Of a DNA stretch of 64,000 nt, positions 16,691 to 24,292 are shown piece by piece; the first letter of the stretch is position 1; the number at the start of each line of letters is the position of its first letter. This stretch comes from Chryseosolibacter sp044507775 (GTDB taxonomy: Bacteria > Bacteroidota > Bacteroidia > Cytophagales > Cyclobacteriaceae): contig JBIQIY010000007.1 in the NCBI GenBank assembly GCA_044507775.1, positions 141,345-205,344 of the forward strand, written 5' to 3'. The position numbers were made by a program, and so were the translations under genes. A model generated the notes under the pieces. The model searched no databases. It saw only the letters and a program-made list of their open reading frames with translations, and was not told the origin of the DNA.

Positions 16691-17668
16691 TTGATCGAAA
16701 AAGTAGTAAATCTCGAAAACATCTCGCTGATCGACTTCCTGGGAGTCGAAAACAAGAACATCGACTCGCTCGCGGCGGCCTTTCCAAAGAGCCGCATCGT
16801 ATCCCGAGGCAATCAAATCGTGCTGAAGGGAAGTACTTCGGAAATTGTACAAATAGACGACATCCTCGCCTCATTGATCCAGCACTATCACAAATACGGC
16901 CGTATCACGGAGGAAAATGTAAAGAGTTACATTTCCCGCGAGGAGGAGATCACCGCCATTCCGGATTCGGTGAATGGCGTTACCCCCGACGGTGTCATTA
17001 TTTACGGAACCCGCGGCTCTGCCATCAAGGCGAAAACGCTGAATCAGCAGCGACTTGTCGACGAAACCCGGGAGAACGACCTGGTCTTTGCCCTGGGGCC
17101 CGCAGGAACCGGGAAGACTTATATATCGGTGGCGCTGGCTGTCCAGGCCCTGAAGAGCAAAGCGGTGAAGAAGATCATTATTTCGCGCCCGGCCGTGGAG
17201 GCGGGTGAAAACCTGGGTTTTCTGCCCGGCGACCTCAAAGAAAAGATCGATCCGTATCTCCGGCCCATATACGATGCGTTGAACGATATGATCCCGTACG
17301 AAAAGCTTAGCTACTACATGGAGCGTGAGATCATCGAGATCGCACCCCTGGCCTACATGCGGGGTCGCACCCTAAACAACGCCTTTATCTTACTGGACGA
17401 GGCACAGAACACCACGCCCATGCAGATGAAGATGTTCATGACGCGCATGGGACCCGAATCCAAAATGATCATCACCGGCGATCCCACACAGATCGACCTT
17501 CCCAGCAACCAGCGATCCGGGCTGACGGAAGCTATTCGCATCCTGAAGGACGTAAAGGGAATTGGCTTCGTAGAACTCACGGAGAAAGACGTCGTCCGCC
17601 ACCGCCTGGTGAAAGACATCATCGACGCTTACGGGCGGGAGACATCCTCTTCCCAGAGCAAGGCCTGA
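16691..17668 (+). CDS. phoH: PhoH-family ATPase
   Basis: 325 residues starting at TTG (16691); no ATG exists in frame nearby, and the resulting N-terminus (IEKVVNLENISLIDFLGV) matches Bacteroidota homologues, so the TTG start is credible. An N-terminal KH-like region (~1-90) precedes the PhoH P-loop domain: Walker A GPAGTGKT (136-143), substrate/helicase-like motif IISRPAVEAGE, Walker B FILLDEAQNT and sensor motifs MIITGDPTQIDLP and EKDVVRHRLV. PhoH is a cytosolic ATPase linked to RNA metabolism and phosphate stress. No operon partner; the next gene is convergent beyond a ~470-base repeat tract. Confidence 0.93.
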   Translation: MIEKVVNLENISLIDFLGVENKNIDSLAAAFPKSRIVSRGNQIVLKGSTSEIVQIDDILASLIQHYHKYGRITEENVKSYISREEEITAIPDSVNGVTPDGVIIYGTRGSAIKAKTLNQQRLVDETRENDLVFALGPAGTGKTYISVALAVQALKSKAVKKIIISRPAVEAGENLGFLPGDLKEKIDPYLRPIYDALNDMIPYEKLSYYMEREIIEIAPLAYMRGRTLNNAFILLDEAQNTTPMQMKMFMTRMGPESKMIITGDPTQIDLPSNQRSGLTEAIRILKDVKGIGFVELTEKDVVRHRLVKDIIDAYGRETSSSQSKA

Positions 17669-18137
17669 ACGACCTGAATTGAGCTAAACCGAAGAGTTTT
17701 AATCTCACGGAGGGTCCCGATTGAAAATAGAGCTAGACCCAAAGAGTTTTATTTCACGCAAAGCTCGCAAAAGACGCTATTAAATGCCGGTACTACTTTA
17801 GCCCGTCGGTTTGTTAAAATGATCATGTATCTGATGACTCATCGGCCAATGGCTCGCAAAGCGGAGTCCCTCACGAGCTCGGGTGGTGCTGATTGAAGAT
17901 TGGACTAACCCGATCGAGAGATATTTCACGGGAAGCGCTATAAATACAATCTATCAACCTAAGCCCTTGCACTTTCTATGAGCTGTTCAGTTGGACCACG
18001 TATCACCGTTTGCGGTCTCTGGCGAAGAGACTCGAAAGTACAGAGAGACGTTGTGTACTACGAGAACATTTGACAACCTGCATTAACCTTTGCGAGCTTG
18101 GCGAGCTTTGCGTGAAATTTCACCCTCGCGGTTTAGA
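17669..18137. repeat. 469-base gap with copies of the GCGAGCTTTGCGTG dispersed repeat
   Basis: No gene seen. TTTCACGCAAAGCTCGCAAA (from ~17752) and, ~340 bases on, an inverted copy GAGCTTTGCGTGAAATTT (~18101-18119) belong to a dispersed family that recurs three times at 54640-55115. The two copies could form a very long-range inverted repeat between phoH and the convergent oxidase gene. The rest of the gap has no codon-like structure in any frame. Confidence 0.6.
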
Positions 18138-19286
18138 CTAATCTTCAAACCTCCCCACCCCCAGAAAACCCACAGGCAAGTCACTTTTCCCCTTCGTCAC
18201 CAGATCTGCCAGCACCTCACCTACCACCGGCACGAACTTGAACCCATGCCCACTGAAACCGCAGGCAATTGACACTCTCTTCCCGGAACCCGGGAGGTGG
18301 TCGATGATGAAATGCGCATCGGGACTATAAGTATAGAGACACTGCCTGGTGTGCACGATGTTCTCACCCGCCGACGGGATGTATTTCCTCAGGAAACTGC
18401 GAAGCTTCTCTTCTTCTGATGGTGATGGCTGTGCGTCAATCCCTTCCGGACCGCACGGCACACCCGGAAAATGGTGCGCCAACTTAAGGCCTATTGGTCC
18501 CGAGCCGTCGCGTACCTGTGGAAATCCGTAAAATGTTCCCAGCTCCGGATCTTCCACAAACCAGCACGGAAAACTTTCGGTCGAAAATTCATCGTGATGG
18601 GGTGGCTCGATCCAGGCGAGCAGTTGTCGGGTGACGTCGAGTTTAACCTTCAGTTGCGGGATGACGCGGGAAGTCCAGGCGCCGGCGGTGATCACAAGCT
18701 TCTCCGCGGTGTAAACAGATTTTTCCGTCGTCACAGCCACACGGTTTCCTTCGACGTGCCAGCACAACACCGGCGTATTCCGCAGGATCACCGCGCCGAA
18801 TTTTTCGGACGCGTCGATGTAGGTCCGGATTGCAGCTTCGGGCGTGATGAATCCCGCATCGGGCTCGTAGATGACGTCGAAGTCGGCGGGAACTTCAAAT
18901 GCCGCGAACCTGCGACCGCACTCCGCGTGACTCAGGTTTTCAATATGAATATCGTGCAACACTGCCGAGTTGCGAATGCCGGCGATGTTTTCGTTATCCG
19001 GTTTGCCGAAGTAAACGATACCCGTGCGGTGGTAGAGCTGAGATCCGGTGTCTGCCTCGAGAGCCTGCCAATTTTCGTACGCGCGTTCGAGGAGCGGCAC
19101 ATAGTCGGGGTGTTCGAAGTACGCTTTGCGGATGATGCGCGACTGGCCCGCATGCGATCCGCGGTCATGCGGCGGCTCGAACTGGTCGAGGCCTAGCACC
19201 TTCTGTCCGCGTTTCGCCAAAAAATAGCAGGCCGCCGAACCCATAGAGCCGGTGCCGATGACGATGGTGTTGAAGACGTTAGTCAT
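18138..19286 (-). CDS. SolA/monomeric sarcosine oxidase-like flavoprotein
   Basis: 382 residues of the DAO family. N-terminal FAD Rossmann motif VIGTGSMGSAACYFLA, ligand loop GSHAGQSRIIRKAYFEHPDY (His45, Arg50), and C-terminal CGFSGHGFKFVPVVGE. Cys316 in RQCLYTYSPDAHFIID corresponds to the covalent 8-alpha-S-cysteinyl-FAD residue of monomeric sarcosine oxidase and N-methyltryptophan oxidase. It therefore probably oxidises an N-methylated amino acid, producing formaldehyde and hydrogen peroxide; the true substrate cannot be told. No signal peptide. Monocistronic, between two repeat tracts. Confidence 0.9.
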   Translation of the reverse strand: MTNVFNTIVIGTGSMGSAACYFLAKRGQKVLGLDQFEPPHDRGSHAGQSRIIRKAYFEHPDYVPLLERAYENWQALEADTGSQLYHRTGIVYFGKPDNENIAGIRNSAVLHDIHIENLSHAECGRRFAAFEVPADFDVIYEPDAGFITPEAAIRTYIDASEKFGAVILRNTPVLCWHVEGNRVAVTTEKSVYTAEKLVITAGAWTSRVIPQLKVKLDVTRQLLAWIEPPHHDEFSTESFPCWFVEDPELGTFYGFPQVRDGSGPIGLKLAHHFPGVPCGPEGIDAQPSPSEEEKLRSFLRKYIPSAGENIVHTRQCLYTYSPDAHFIIDHLPGSGKRVSIACGFSGHGFKFVPVVGEVLADLVTKGKSDLPVGFLGVGRFED

Positions 19287-19506
19287 TAGTAATTGGTTAT
19301 TAAGGCACCGTGAGTGGTGAGTAGTGAGTTCTGCCCTGCCTCGTGTTGCCTCGCGCAGGTGATGGGTGGTCAGACCGCTGGTTAGCCATGTTGTTGGTTA
19401 ATTAGTTAGTCCTTCATCTCAAATTAATCATTAGTCGTTGGCAATTAGATGTTGTCTTCGCTAATGGCTACTGGCTATTGGCTATTGGTATTAGCGAAGG
19501 TAGCCA

Positions 19507-19870
19507 CAACGGGGGTAGTTCTCAAAGCGTGTGGTTCTTCGCTGCATTTCTGCGCGGATGGCATCTTCACACCCTGCTTTGAAAAGTTGACAATTAGGCA
19601 ATTGGACAGTTGACAACGGGGGTAGGGCTCAAGGCATGTGGTTCTTCGCTGCATTTCTGCGCGGATGGCATCTTCATGCCCTGCTTTGAAAAGTTGACAA
19701 TTAGGCAATTGGACAGTTGACAACGGGGGTAGTTCTCAAGGTGGGTGCTCCTTGGCCGCATTTCTGCGTGAAGGGAATCACCCAAGGCACGCTTTGAAAA
19801 GTTTACAATTAGACAATTGACAACGGGGGTAGTTCTCCATGCGTGTGCTTCTTCGCATCATCTACGAGAA
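19507..19870. repeat. Tandem array of ~107-bp units
   Basis: Units start at 19507, 19614, 19721 and 19821, each beginning CAACGGGGGTAG; the first two spacings are exactly 107, the third 100, and the fourth is partial. Each unit carries a GTGGTTCTTCGCTGCATTTC-like block and an AT-rich TTGACAATTAGGCAATTGGA block. Units 1 and 2 differ at only a few positions; unit 3 has diverged more. Confidence 0.9.
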
Positions 19871-19872
19871 TG

Positions 19873-19990
19873 GATCATCAAGCCCTGAAAGGGCGATATA
19901 TACTAGCCCAGGTTGACGAGCGCCAGCGAGGAGGCCTGGGTTAAAAAGGGTAAAAAATCGAAGCCCTGAAAGGGCGAAAGACAATTCGAA
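19873..19990. repeat. CCCTGAAAGGGCG dispersed element
   Basis: Two copies of AAGCCCTGAAAGGGCG (each with its own CCCT-AGGG hairpin) bracket an imperfect palindrome built on AGCCCAGG and CCTGGGTT. This arrangement is a familiar intergenic repeat of Bacteroidota, possibly folded as a cruciform. Mobilising enzyme, if any, is not in the window. Confidence 0.6.
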
Positions 19991-20230
19991 GCACATTCGT
20001 TCCGTTTGCCAATCCGAATTATTGAAACTCTCCTCGCCCAATACCGTCCTCACGGCCGGTTAAAATCCGATCAAAATCCAGAAATTCATACATCGCCGAT
20101 ATAATCCAACGAGAATCATTGCTGAAAATGAACTTTTCCTCATATTTGCATCCTTCCTTTGCCGGAGCTCCAGGGGCGTGTTACAGAGCCTATGTAGTAA
20201 ACCCTGCTAATGGGGCTCTGGCGAAGACAA

Positions 20231-20312
20231 GCCAAAGTGGCGGAACTGGTAGACGCGCACGACTCAAAATCGTGTACCTTCGGGTGTGAGGGTTCGATTC
20301 CCTCCTTTGGTA
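20231..20312 (+). tRNA. tRNA-Leu (anticodon CAA)
   Basis: 82 bases, class II tRNA with a long variable arm. The acceptor stem GCCAAAG pairs with CTTTGGT (terminal G-U), then discriminator A; D-arm GCGG...GGTAGACGC; anticodon loop CTCAAAA giving CAA; variable arm around TACCTTCGGGTG; T-arm GAGGGTTCGATTCCCTC. No CCA is encoded, as is usual in Bacteroidota. A very strong terminator hairpin begins 11 bases after it. Confidence 0.96.
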
Positions 20313-20322
20313 CTCATGAATT

Positions 20323-20369
20323 GTACTAACAAAAAAGCCTTCAGATGATGAAGGCTTTTTTGTTAGTAC
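20323..20369 (+). terminator. Unusually long terminator hairpin after tRNA-Leu
   Basis: A perfect 21-bp inverted repeat (20323-20343 with 20349-20369) with a 5-base loop; the arms contain AAAAAAGCCTTCA and TGAAGGCTTTTTT, so a GC core with an internal T-run is flanked by a further GTACTAAC/GTTAGTAC pairing. It would work as an intrinsic terminator in both directions. Confidence 0.85.
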
Positions 20370-20562
20370 TGAATTGTCGCCGGCGGAGGCCGTCTACAAA
20401 CTTCATTCGCACTCACCCTGGCTTGCTTTTCCGTTGGATTCCTGATCCAACCATTTGTCGTGTCGGACTCTCCATGAACTCGCTCATGGTGTATGTTCTT
20501 TTCCCCAACAATGGTTATTTTCACATCAAAACCATCGCACCATCCTCCCCTAACCCTCCAAG

Positions 20563-21225
20563 ATGCTCCACTCCGAAAACCTCGTAAAACATTTCCGAAA
20601 AAAACGAGCCCTCCATGATGTGACCTTTAGCATTAAGGAAGGCGAAATTGTCGGCCTCGTCGGGCCAAATGGCTCCGGAAAAACTACGCTCCTGAATATC
20701 CTGACAGGAATGATCCGACCCGACTCCGGAGACTTCCATCTCAAAGATGGCATCAAGGCAGGCATGGCCATCTCGCGAAATGGCTTCTTCAATGACATGA
20801 CAGCTGAGCAGAATGTCACGCTTTACGGAAAACTCCAAAAGGCAGAAAGGAGAAGAGTCGCAGACCTGCTAAAGGAATTTAATGTTGATTTCGGAGCGGT
20901 TCAATTCGGCGAATTGTCGGCAGGAATGAAACAACGGATTGCACTCCTCATCCCTTTTTTGACCGACAACCACCTGATATTCCTCGACGAACCCTCCAAC
21001 CATCTCGACATCGATTCACTTCTAATCCTCAGAAACAAGATCCTTGACCTGAAAAAACGCGGCGTTTCATTCCTCATCACGAGCCACAATTTCACCGATT
21101 TGGAACGGGTATGTGACCGGATCATGATCTTGCAGGACGGCCAGCTGGTTGCTGACCGTTCGACTGACTTGCTCATTCAGCAATTCGGCTCTCTGGAGGA
21201 AGCGTATCTGCATATGAAAAATTAG
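20563..21225 (+). CDS. ABC transporter ATP-binding protein
   Basis: 220 residues. Walker A GPNGSGKT (34-41), signature LSAGM (118-122, in place of LSGGQ), Walker B LIFLDEP (138-144) and the H-loop ITSHN are intact. A DrrA/CcmA-like export ATPase that would power the permease encoded 2 bases downstream. The divergent LSAGM signature is common in ABC-2 exporters for drugs, peptides or polysaccharides. Upstream is tRNA-Leu; ~190 bases hold the promoter. Substrate unknown. Confidence 0.92.
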   Translation: MLHSENLVKHFRKKRALHDVTFSIKEGEIVGLVGPNGSGKTTLLNILTGMIRPDSGDFHLKDGIKAGMAISRNGFFNDMTAEQNVTLYGKLQKAERRRVADLLKEFNVDFGAVQFGELSAGMKQRIALLIPFLTDNHLIFLDEPSNHLDIDSLLILRNKILDLKKRGVSFLITSHNFTDLERVCDRIMILQDGQLVADRSTDLLIQQFGSLEEAYLHMKN

Positions 21226-21227
21226 CT

Positions 21228-22004
21228 ATGGAGGTCATCGGATTTGAAGCGCAGAAAATCATACAGCGACGTTACTCGCTCGTCCTGCTGGTCGGCACTG
21301 CAATACTATTTCCGGCAATCCTAAAAATTCTGTCTCATCTCAGCGCAGTAGAAGATCAACTACCTGAAGGAATTTTCGTCGATAATGTCGCATTCTCCAT
21401 TATCAACTACACGCAGACCTACTTCTTCATTCCACTGTGGATAATCGTATTCGTCGGTAATGAACTCGCGCACGGCCATGTGAACAGAGTCGTCTTCTGC
21501 AGATCAAGACGTTTCTATTTCCTGGCAAAAATTGCTTACTGCGGAATCATCACGCTCTTCTTCTCCTGCATAGGCCTGATAACTCTCCTGATAGCGATAA
21601 AAACATCACCATACGCTAGCCTTTTAATTCCATCATTTTTTTACCAGGATTTCTTCGCGCAACTATTTCTTTCCAGCCTGTCCTTCTCACTTCTGATATT
21701 GTGCCTGGTTTTTGTGCTTCGCTCAGCTCTAAAGACGTTCATCGTGTATTTTATCTGGTCGGTTGTGGAGGACATTGCGTTTACAGTATTCGATAAACTA
21801 TTTCATATCCAACTAAGCTGGCTTCCTTTACACCTTGTTCGAAGCTTTTACTCGATAAATGGGAAAGTTGACCTGGATAGCTATTACCATCCACTCAGGG
21901 AAGATATGCTACAAGTGGTCCCCGCTATAGGGTTCATCTTGGTCGTCACGGTCCTTTCATACAAAGCTTTTCTCAAGTGTGATCTTCCCGTTCTTTCAGA
22001 CTAG
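21228..22004 (+). CDS. ABC-2-type permease
   Basis: 258 residues, about six membrane helices (e.g. SLVLLVGTAILFPAILKIL, YFFIPLWIIVFVGNELAHG, IITLFFSCIGLITLLIAI, LSFSLLILCLVFVLRS, VVPAIGFILVVTVLSYKAF). The FVGNELAHGHVNRVVFCRSRR coupling-helix region (charged, after helix 2) is typical of ABC-2 permeases of the NatB/bacteriocin-immunity kind. Starts 2 bases after the ATPase stop, so the two form one operon. The 3' end overlaps a possible reverse frame (21973-22119). Export or self-immunity is plausible; nothing shows the substrate. Confidence 0.85.
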   Translation: MEVIGFEAQKIIQRRYSLVLLVGTAILFPAILKILSHLSAVEDQLPEGIFVDNVAFSIINYTQTYFFIPLWIIVFVGNELAHGHVNRVVFCRSRRFYFLAKIAYCGIITLFFSCIGLITLLIAIKTSPYASLLIPSFFYQDFFAQLFLSSLSFSLLILCLVFVLRSALKTFIVYFIWSVVEDIAFTVFDKLFHIQLSWLPLHLVRSFYSINGKVDLDSYYHPLREDMLQVVPAIGFILVVTVLSYKAFLKCDLPVLSD

Positions 22005-22119
22005 CGAACCGCTCTTCATGAAATGTGCGGATTTCAGGGTGACTCTTTTTCTTAGTGGCCAAATTCAAGTACGCCTCTACCACCCGAGCCAGTGCGGGCG
22101 TCCGGCAAGGCCTCCTCAT
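21973..22119 (-). CDS. Possible 48-residue protein or gene 3' remnant
   Basis: From ATG 22119 the frame reads as a coherent, charged protein (TPALARVVEAYLNLATKKK, then PEIRTFHEERFASLKERED) ending at TGA 21973, overlapping the ABC permease 3' end by 32 bases on the other strand. The frame is open eleven codons further upstream. It lies directly downstream of the YezG-like gene. It may be the tail of a decayed gene; the family is unrecognised and the call is tentative. Confidence 0.3.
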   Translation of the reverse strand: MRRPCRTPALARVVEAYLNLATKKKSHPEIRTFHEERFASLKEREDHT

Positions 22120-22143
22120 ATTACCTTGTTTCTCGACAAAATT

Positions 22144-22569
22144 TCATAGAGCCATTCCGGAAGCATCTCTTTTCCCCTCGGAAAACGCCTGGTATTCCTT
22201 TATGAAATCCTTATCATCCATCTCAATAGAAAACACCGGCTTGGCGTCATAATCAAAATTAACGTCAAAAACACCGTTGGCCTTGATTGCCATTTTCATT
22301 CCAAACCATGCGCCCTTCTCGGGAGAGACGTTGTACATCGCCTTCCTCAGCTCAAGAGCCAAGGAAGAAGCATATTCTCTGGAATTGGTGCCCCGAGAAG
22401 TCCGGGCGGCGTATGTCGTCACGACACCTTGTCGCGTAAAGGAGCTTTCACTCTCACACAGGGTTATGACTGACTGACTTACAAAGTTGATCTCATCCCA
22501 GTCAGCCGAGGGAACTGACTGCACATGAACCATTCCAATCCTTTCAATCAACTTGCTGACATCATCCAT
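22144..22569 (-). CDS. YezG/DUF600-like immunity protein
   Basis: 141 residues, no signal peptide. The C-terminal half (WFGMKMAIKANGVFDVNFDYDAKP) has the 'W..l.i.l...G.F...FdYd' pattern of the YezG (DUF600) immunity family, whose members neutralise cognate nuclease toxins of polymorphic toxin systems; the N-terminal half fits an alpha/beta SUKH-like layout less clearly. No intact toxin gene is present. The start ATG follows the stop of a decayed gene (22572-23057) by two bases (TAG-TT-ATG), so the pair was once an operon. Identification rests on motif resemblance only; an unrelated small protein is the main alternative. Confidence 0.55.
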   Translation of the reverse strand: MDDVSKLIERIGMVHVQSVPSADWDEINFVSQSVITLCESESSFTRQGVVTTYAARTSRGTNSREYASSLALELRKAMYNVSPEKGAWFGMKMAIKANGVFDVNFDYDAKPVFSIEMDDKDFIKEYQAFSEGKRDASGMAL

Positions 22570-22571
22570 AA

Positions 22572-23057
22572 CTATTTCCGTGAAGAGTTCAACTGTGACT
22601 CGGGCAACTTAATCCCGTGGTCATCCAAATATTTTTTTTACTTTCGCGACCCATTCGCTTCCGCTGTTCATCAGACGCATCAATTCGTGGCCAGGTTCGT
22701 AGTTGCTGACGATGTACTGGCGAAGCAACTTCTTTTCTTTCTGATGAGTCATTACTTCTTCCCAGTTTAAATTTCCCGCAATCAGGACGTCTGGAAGATG
22801 CGTCGTTATCAGGCTGTCGAAGTCCGATTCACTCCTGTGATCCAGCGTGAGATGTGGAAAAAAAATCTTACCAGGGAGGATAAATCGACTTGGCTTTTCT
22901 CGCTGATATCCGACAACAAAACGTCGATGTTATAATGCTGGCCCAGAAAAATGATCTTGAAGTGCGGGTTCCGGATGACAACACGCTGAGCCCCCAGGAA
23001 TTCAGGTTTGAACCCGAACAAGGTCCCGTACTCATCAATAGTCGTTTCAATTCGATG
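22572..23057 (-). pseudogene. Frameshifted gene remnant upstream of the YezG-like gene
   Basis: Three reading-frame pieces join into one natural-looking protein of ~160 residues. Piece 1 (from 23057) reads HRIETTIDEYGTLFGFKPEF and continues through IRNPHFKIIFLGQHYNIDVL; near the A-run at ~22890 the sense switches to a second frame, RFILPGKIFFPHLTLDHRSE then PDVLIAGNLNWEEV; at an 8-base A/T run (22632-22639) it switches again to YLDDHGIKLPESQLNSSRK, ending TAG at 22572. An in-frame TAG at 23058-23060 precedes piece 1, so the start is also lost. Each frame change needs one base, at or near a homopolymer. Family unknown; sequencing error cannot be excluded for the homopolymers. Confidence 0.6.
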
Positions 23058-23202
23058 CTAAGAATCACTTATGCGCAATCTTTAATCCTTCAACATAATA
23101 AATACCAGTCGCACTTGCAATGGATGCATACCCGTCTATTCGACATGCGCATGTGAAACTGATAATCTGCTTCGATCAAAGTGTGCAGTGCTCACCTTAT
23201 AT

Positions 23203-24006
23203 GGCCATCCCTACGGGATTCAAAAAGAATAACGCAAATCATTTTCTACCATAAGGTCATCCCTAGCGGGATTAAGTCTCGACCAAACCGGACATCTGAT
23301 TGCTGAATCGAGTGAGGGATGACACCTTTCTAGTCACAATCTCATCGTAGTTCGAGAGAGGCAATCTCATCGAAGTTCGAGAGAGGCAATCTCATCATAG
23401 TATGAAAAGGGCAATCTTATTACAGTTCAAAAGGAGCAACTCATAATCGTTCGAGAGGGCAATCTCATCGTAGTGCGTGTGTGTAGTGCAATCTATTGGG
23501 AGTGCGAGAGTGACAATCTCATTATAGTATGAAAGGGACAATCTTATTACAGCTCAAGAGGAGCAACCTCATCATAGTTCGAGAGGGGCAATCTCATCGT
23601 AGTGGGTGTGTGTGGTGCAATCTATTGAAGTGCGCTAGGGCGACCTAATTGTAGTCCCGTTAGGGACGGGCCTATTACAGTCCCGTTAGGGACGATCTTA
23701 TGGTAGGGCGGGGTGAAGCTTGCGGGACCCCGCCCAAAAAGGTGTCGTTAAAATCAAGTCCCGTAGGGACGGCCGTATATGACGCACTCTCTTTCTGCAC
23801 CAGGTGGTTCTTCTGAATCTGATATTTATCACGTTCCAGGCGCGATTGCTCAGCGGATATGACCATCCCTACGGGATTCAAAAAGAATAACGCAAATCAT
23901 TTTCTACCATAAGATCATCCTAGCGGGATTCAGTCTCGACCAAACCGGATATCTGATTGCTGAATTGCGCGAGGGATGACATCTTTGTAGTCACAATCTC
24001 ATCGAA
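23203..24006. repeat. Pair of ~145-bp direct repeats bracketing a tandem array
   Basis: Segments 23203-23346 and 23861-24006 are near-identical (a few substitutions and one-base gaps). Both start with a CATCCCTACGGGATTCAAAA block, continue through CAAATCATTTTCTACCATAA and end TCACAATCTCATCGAA or similar. Between them lie the short tandem array and several TCCCGT-AGGGAC hairpins (e.g. ~23650-23690, 23757-23771). No transposase remnant was identified. Confidence 0.85.
23333..23700. repeat. Degenerate ~26-bp tandem array with a higher-order duplication
   Basis: About 14 units of the form GGCAATCTCATCRTAGTTCG plus AGAGR, spaced 23-29 bases. A block of five units (~23395-23515) is repeated as the next five (~23518-23637) with the same order of unit variants, including the distinctive GTGTGTGT-containing unit, so a ~123-bp higher-order repeat is nested over the basic unit. 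The array grades into CCCGTTAGGGACG units at its right end. Units lack the constant repeat/variable spacer layout of CRISPR. Confidence 0.85.
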
Positions 24007-24292
24007 CACCCGGTTGCTGACAGGCGTCAGGGCGAGGAGCTTTTCGACCCACGTTTGAAGGATTTTTATCGATCAAGGAAAAATCGATTGTAGTCCCATC
24101 AGGAAAGATCTGATCGAGCAGCAGTAGAAAGCTCCTTGATTTTCAATTCAAACCCTATTATCGAATTAATGAGAGTACCTATCGGGAAACTATCCCCGAT
24201 CTCCGGGATTTCGCAAGTCTGGTGAATAACCGAACTTCATCTCATTAAACCCATCACCAAAAATCTAATCCATAAATCTAATCCCTCCTAAT

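Larger units (their letters stand above)
19287..20230. other. 944-base non-coding, repeat-filled region before tRNA-Leu
   Basis: No credible gene. It begins with a heptamer array (GTGAGTG/GTGAGTA, 19310-19328), followed by TTAGTC/ATTAG simple repeats, then the 107-bp tandem array (19507-19870) and a CCCTGAAAGGGCG element (19873-19990). The two overlapping reverse frames at 19475-19785 are merely translations of the tandem units. The last ~100 bases must hold the tRNA promoter. Confidence 0.6.
23058..24292. other. ~1.2-kb non-coding accessory gap
   Basis: Between the gene remnant and the TPR gene there is no credible gene. It contains the direct-repeat pair, the 26-bp array and ~280 bases of unique sequence (24007-24292). 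The reverse frame 23675-23881 overlaps the repeats and has no domain character. The promoter of the TPR gene must lie in the last part; no clear consensus was found. Confidence 0.55.

Noticed and set aside
19475..19785. Two overlapping reverse frames with repeated peptides
   Set aside because: The repeated peptide is the translation of the 107-bp tandem units (107 is not a multiple of three, so the frame shifts from unit to unit), not a real repeat protein.
22055..22252. Forward frame opposite the YezG-like gene
   Set aside because: Antisense to a better-supported gene and without any motif.
23333..23700. Possible CRISPR array
   Set aside because: Units are 23-29 bases with gradual divergence and no alternation of constant repeats with unique spacers; no cas gene is present.
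19287..24292. Integrated phage or plasmid next to tRNA-Leu
   Set aside because: No integrase, attachment duplicate of the tRNA 3' end, replication or structural genes were seen; only an ABC exporter pair, an immunity-like gene, a remnant and repeats.
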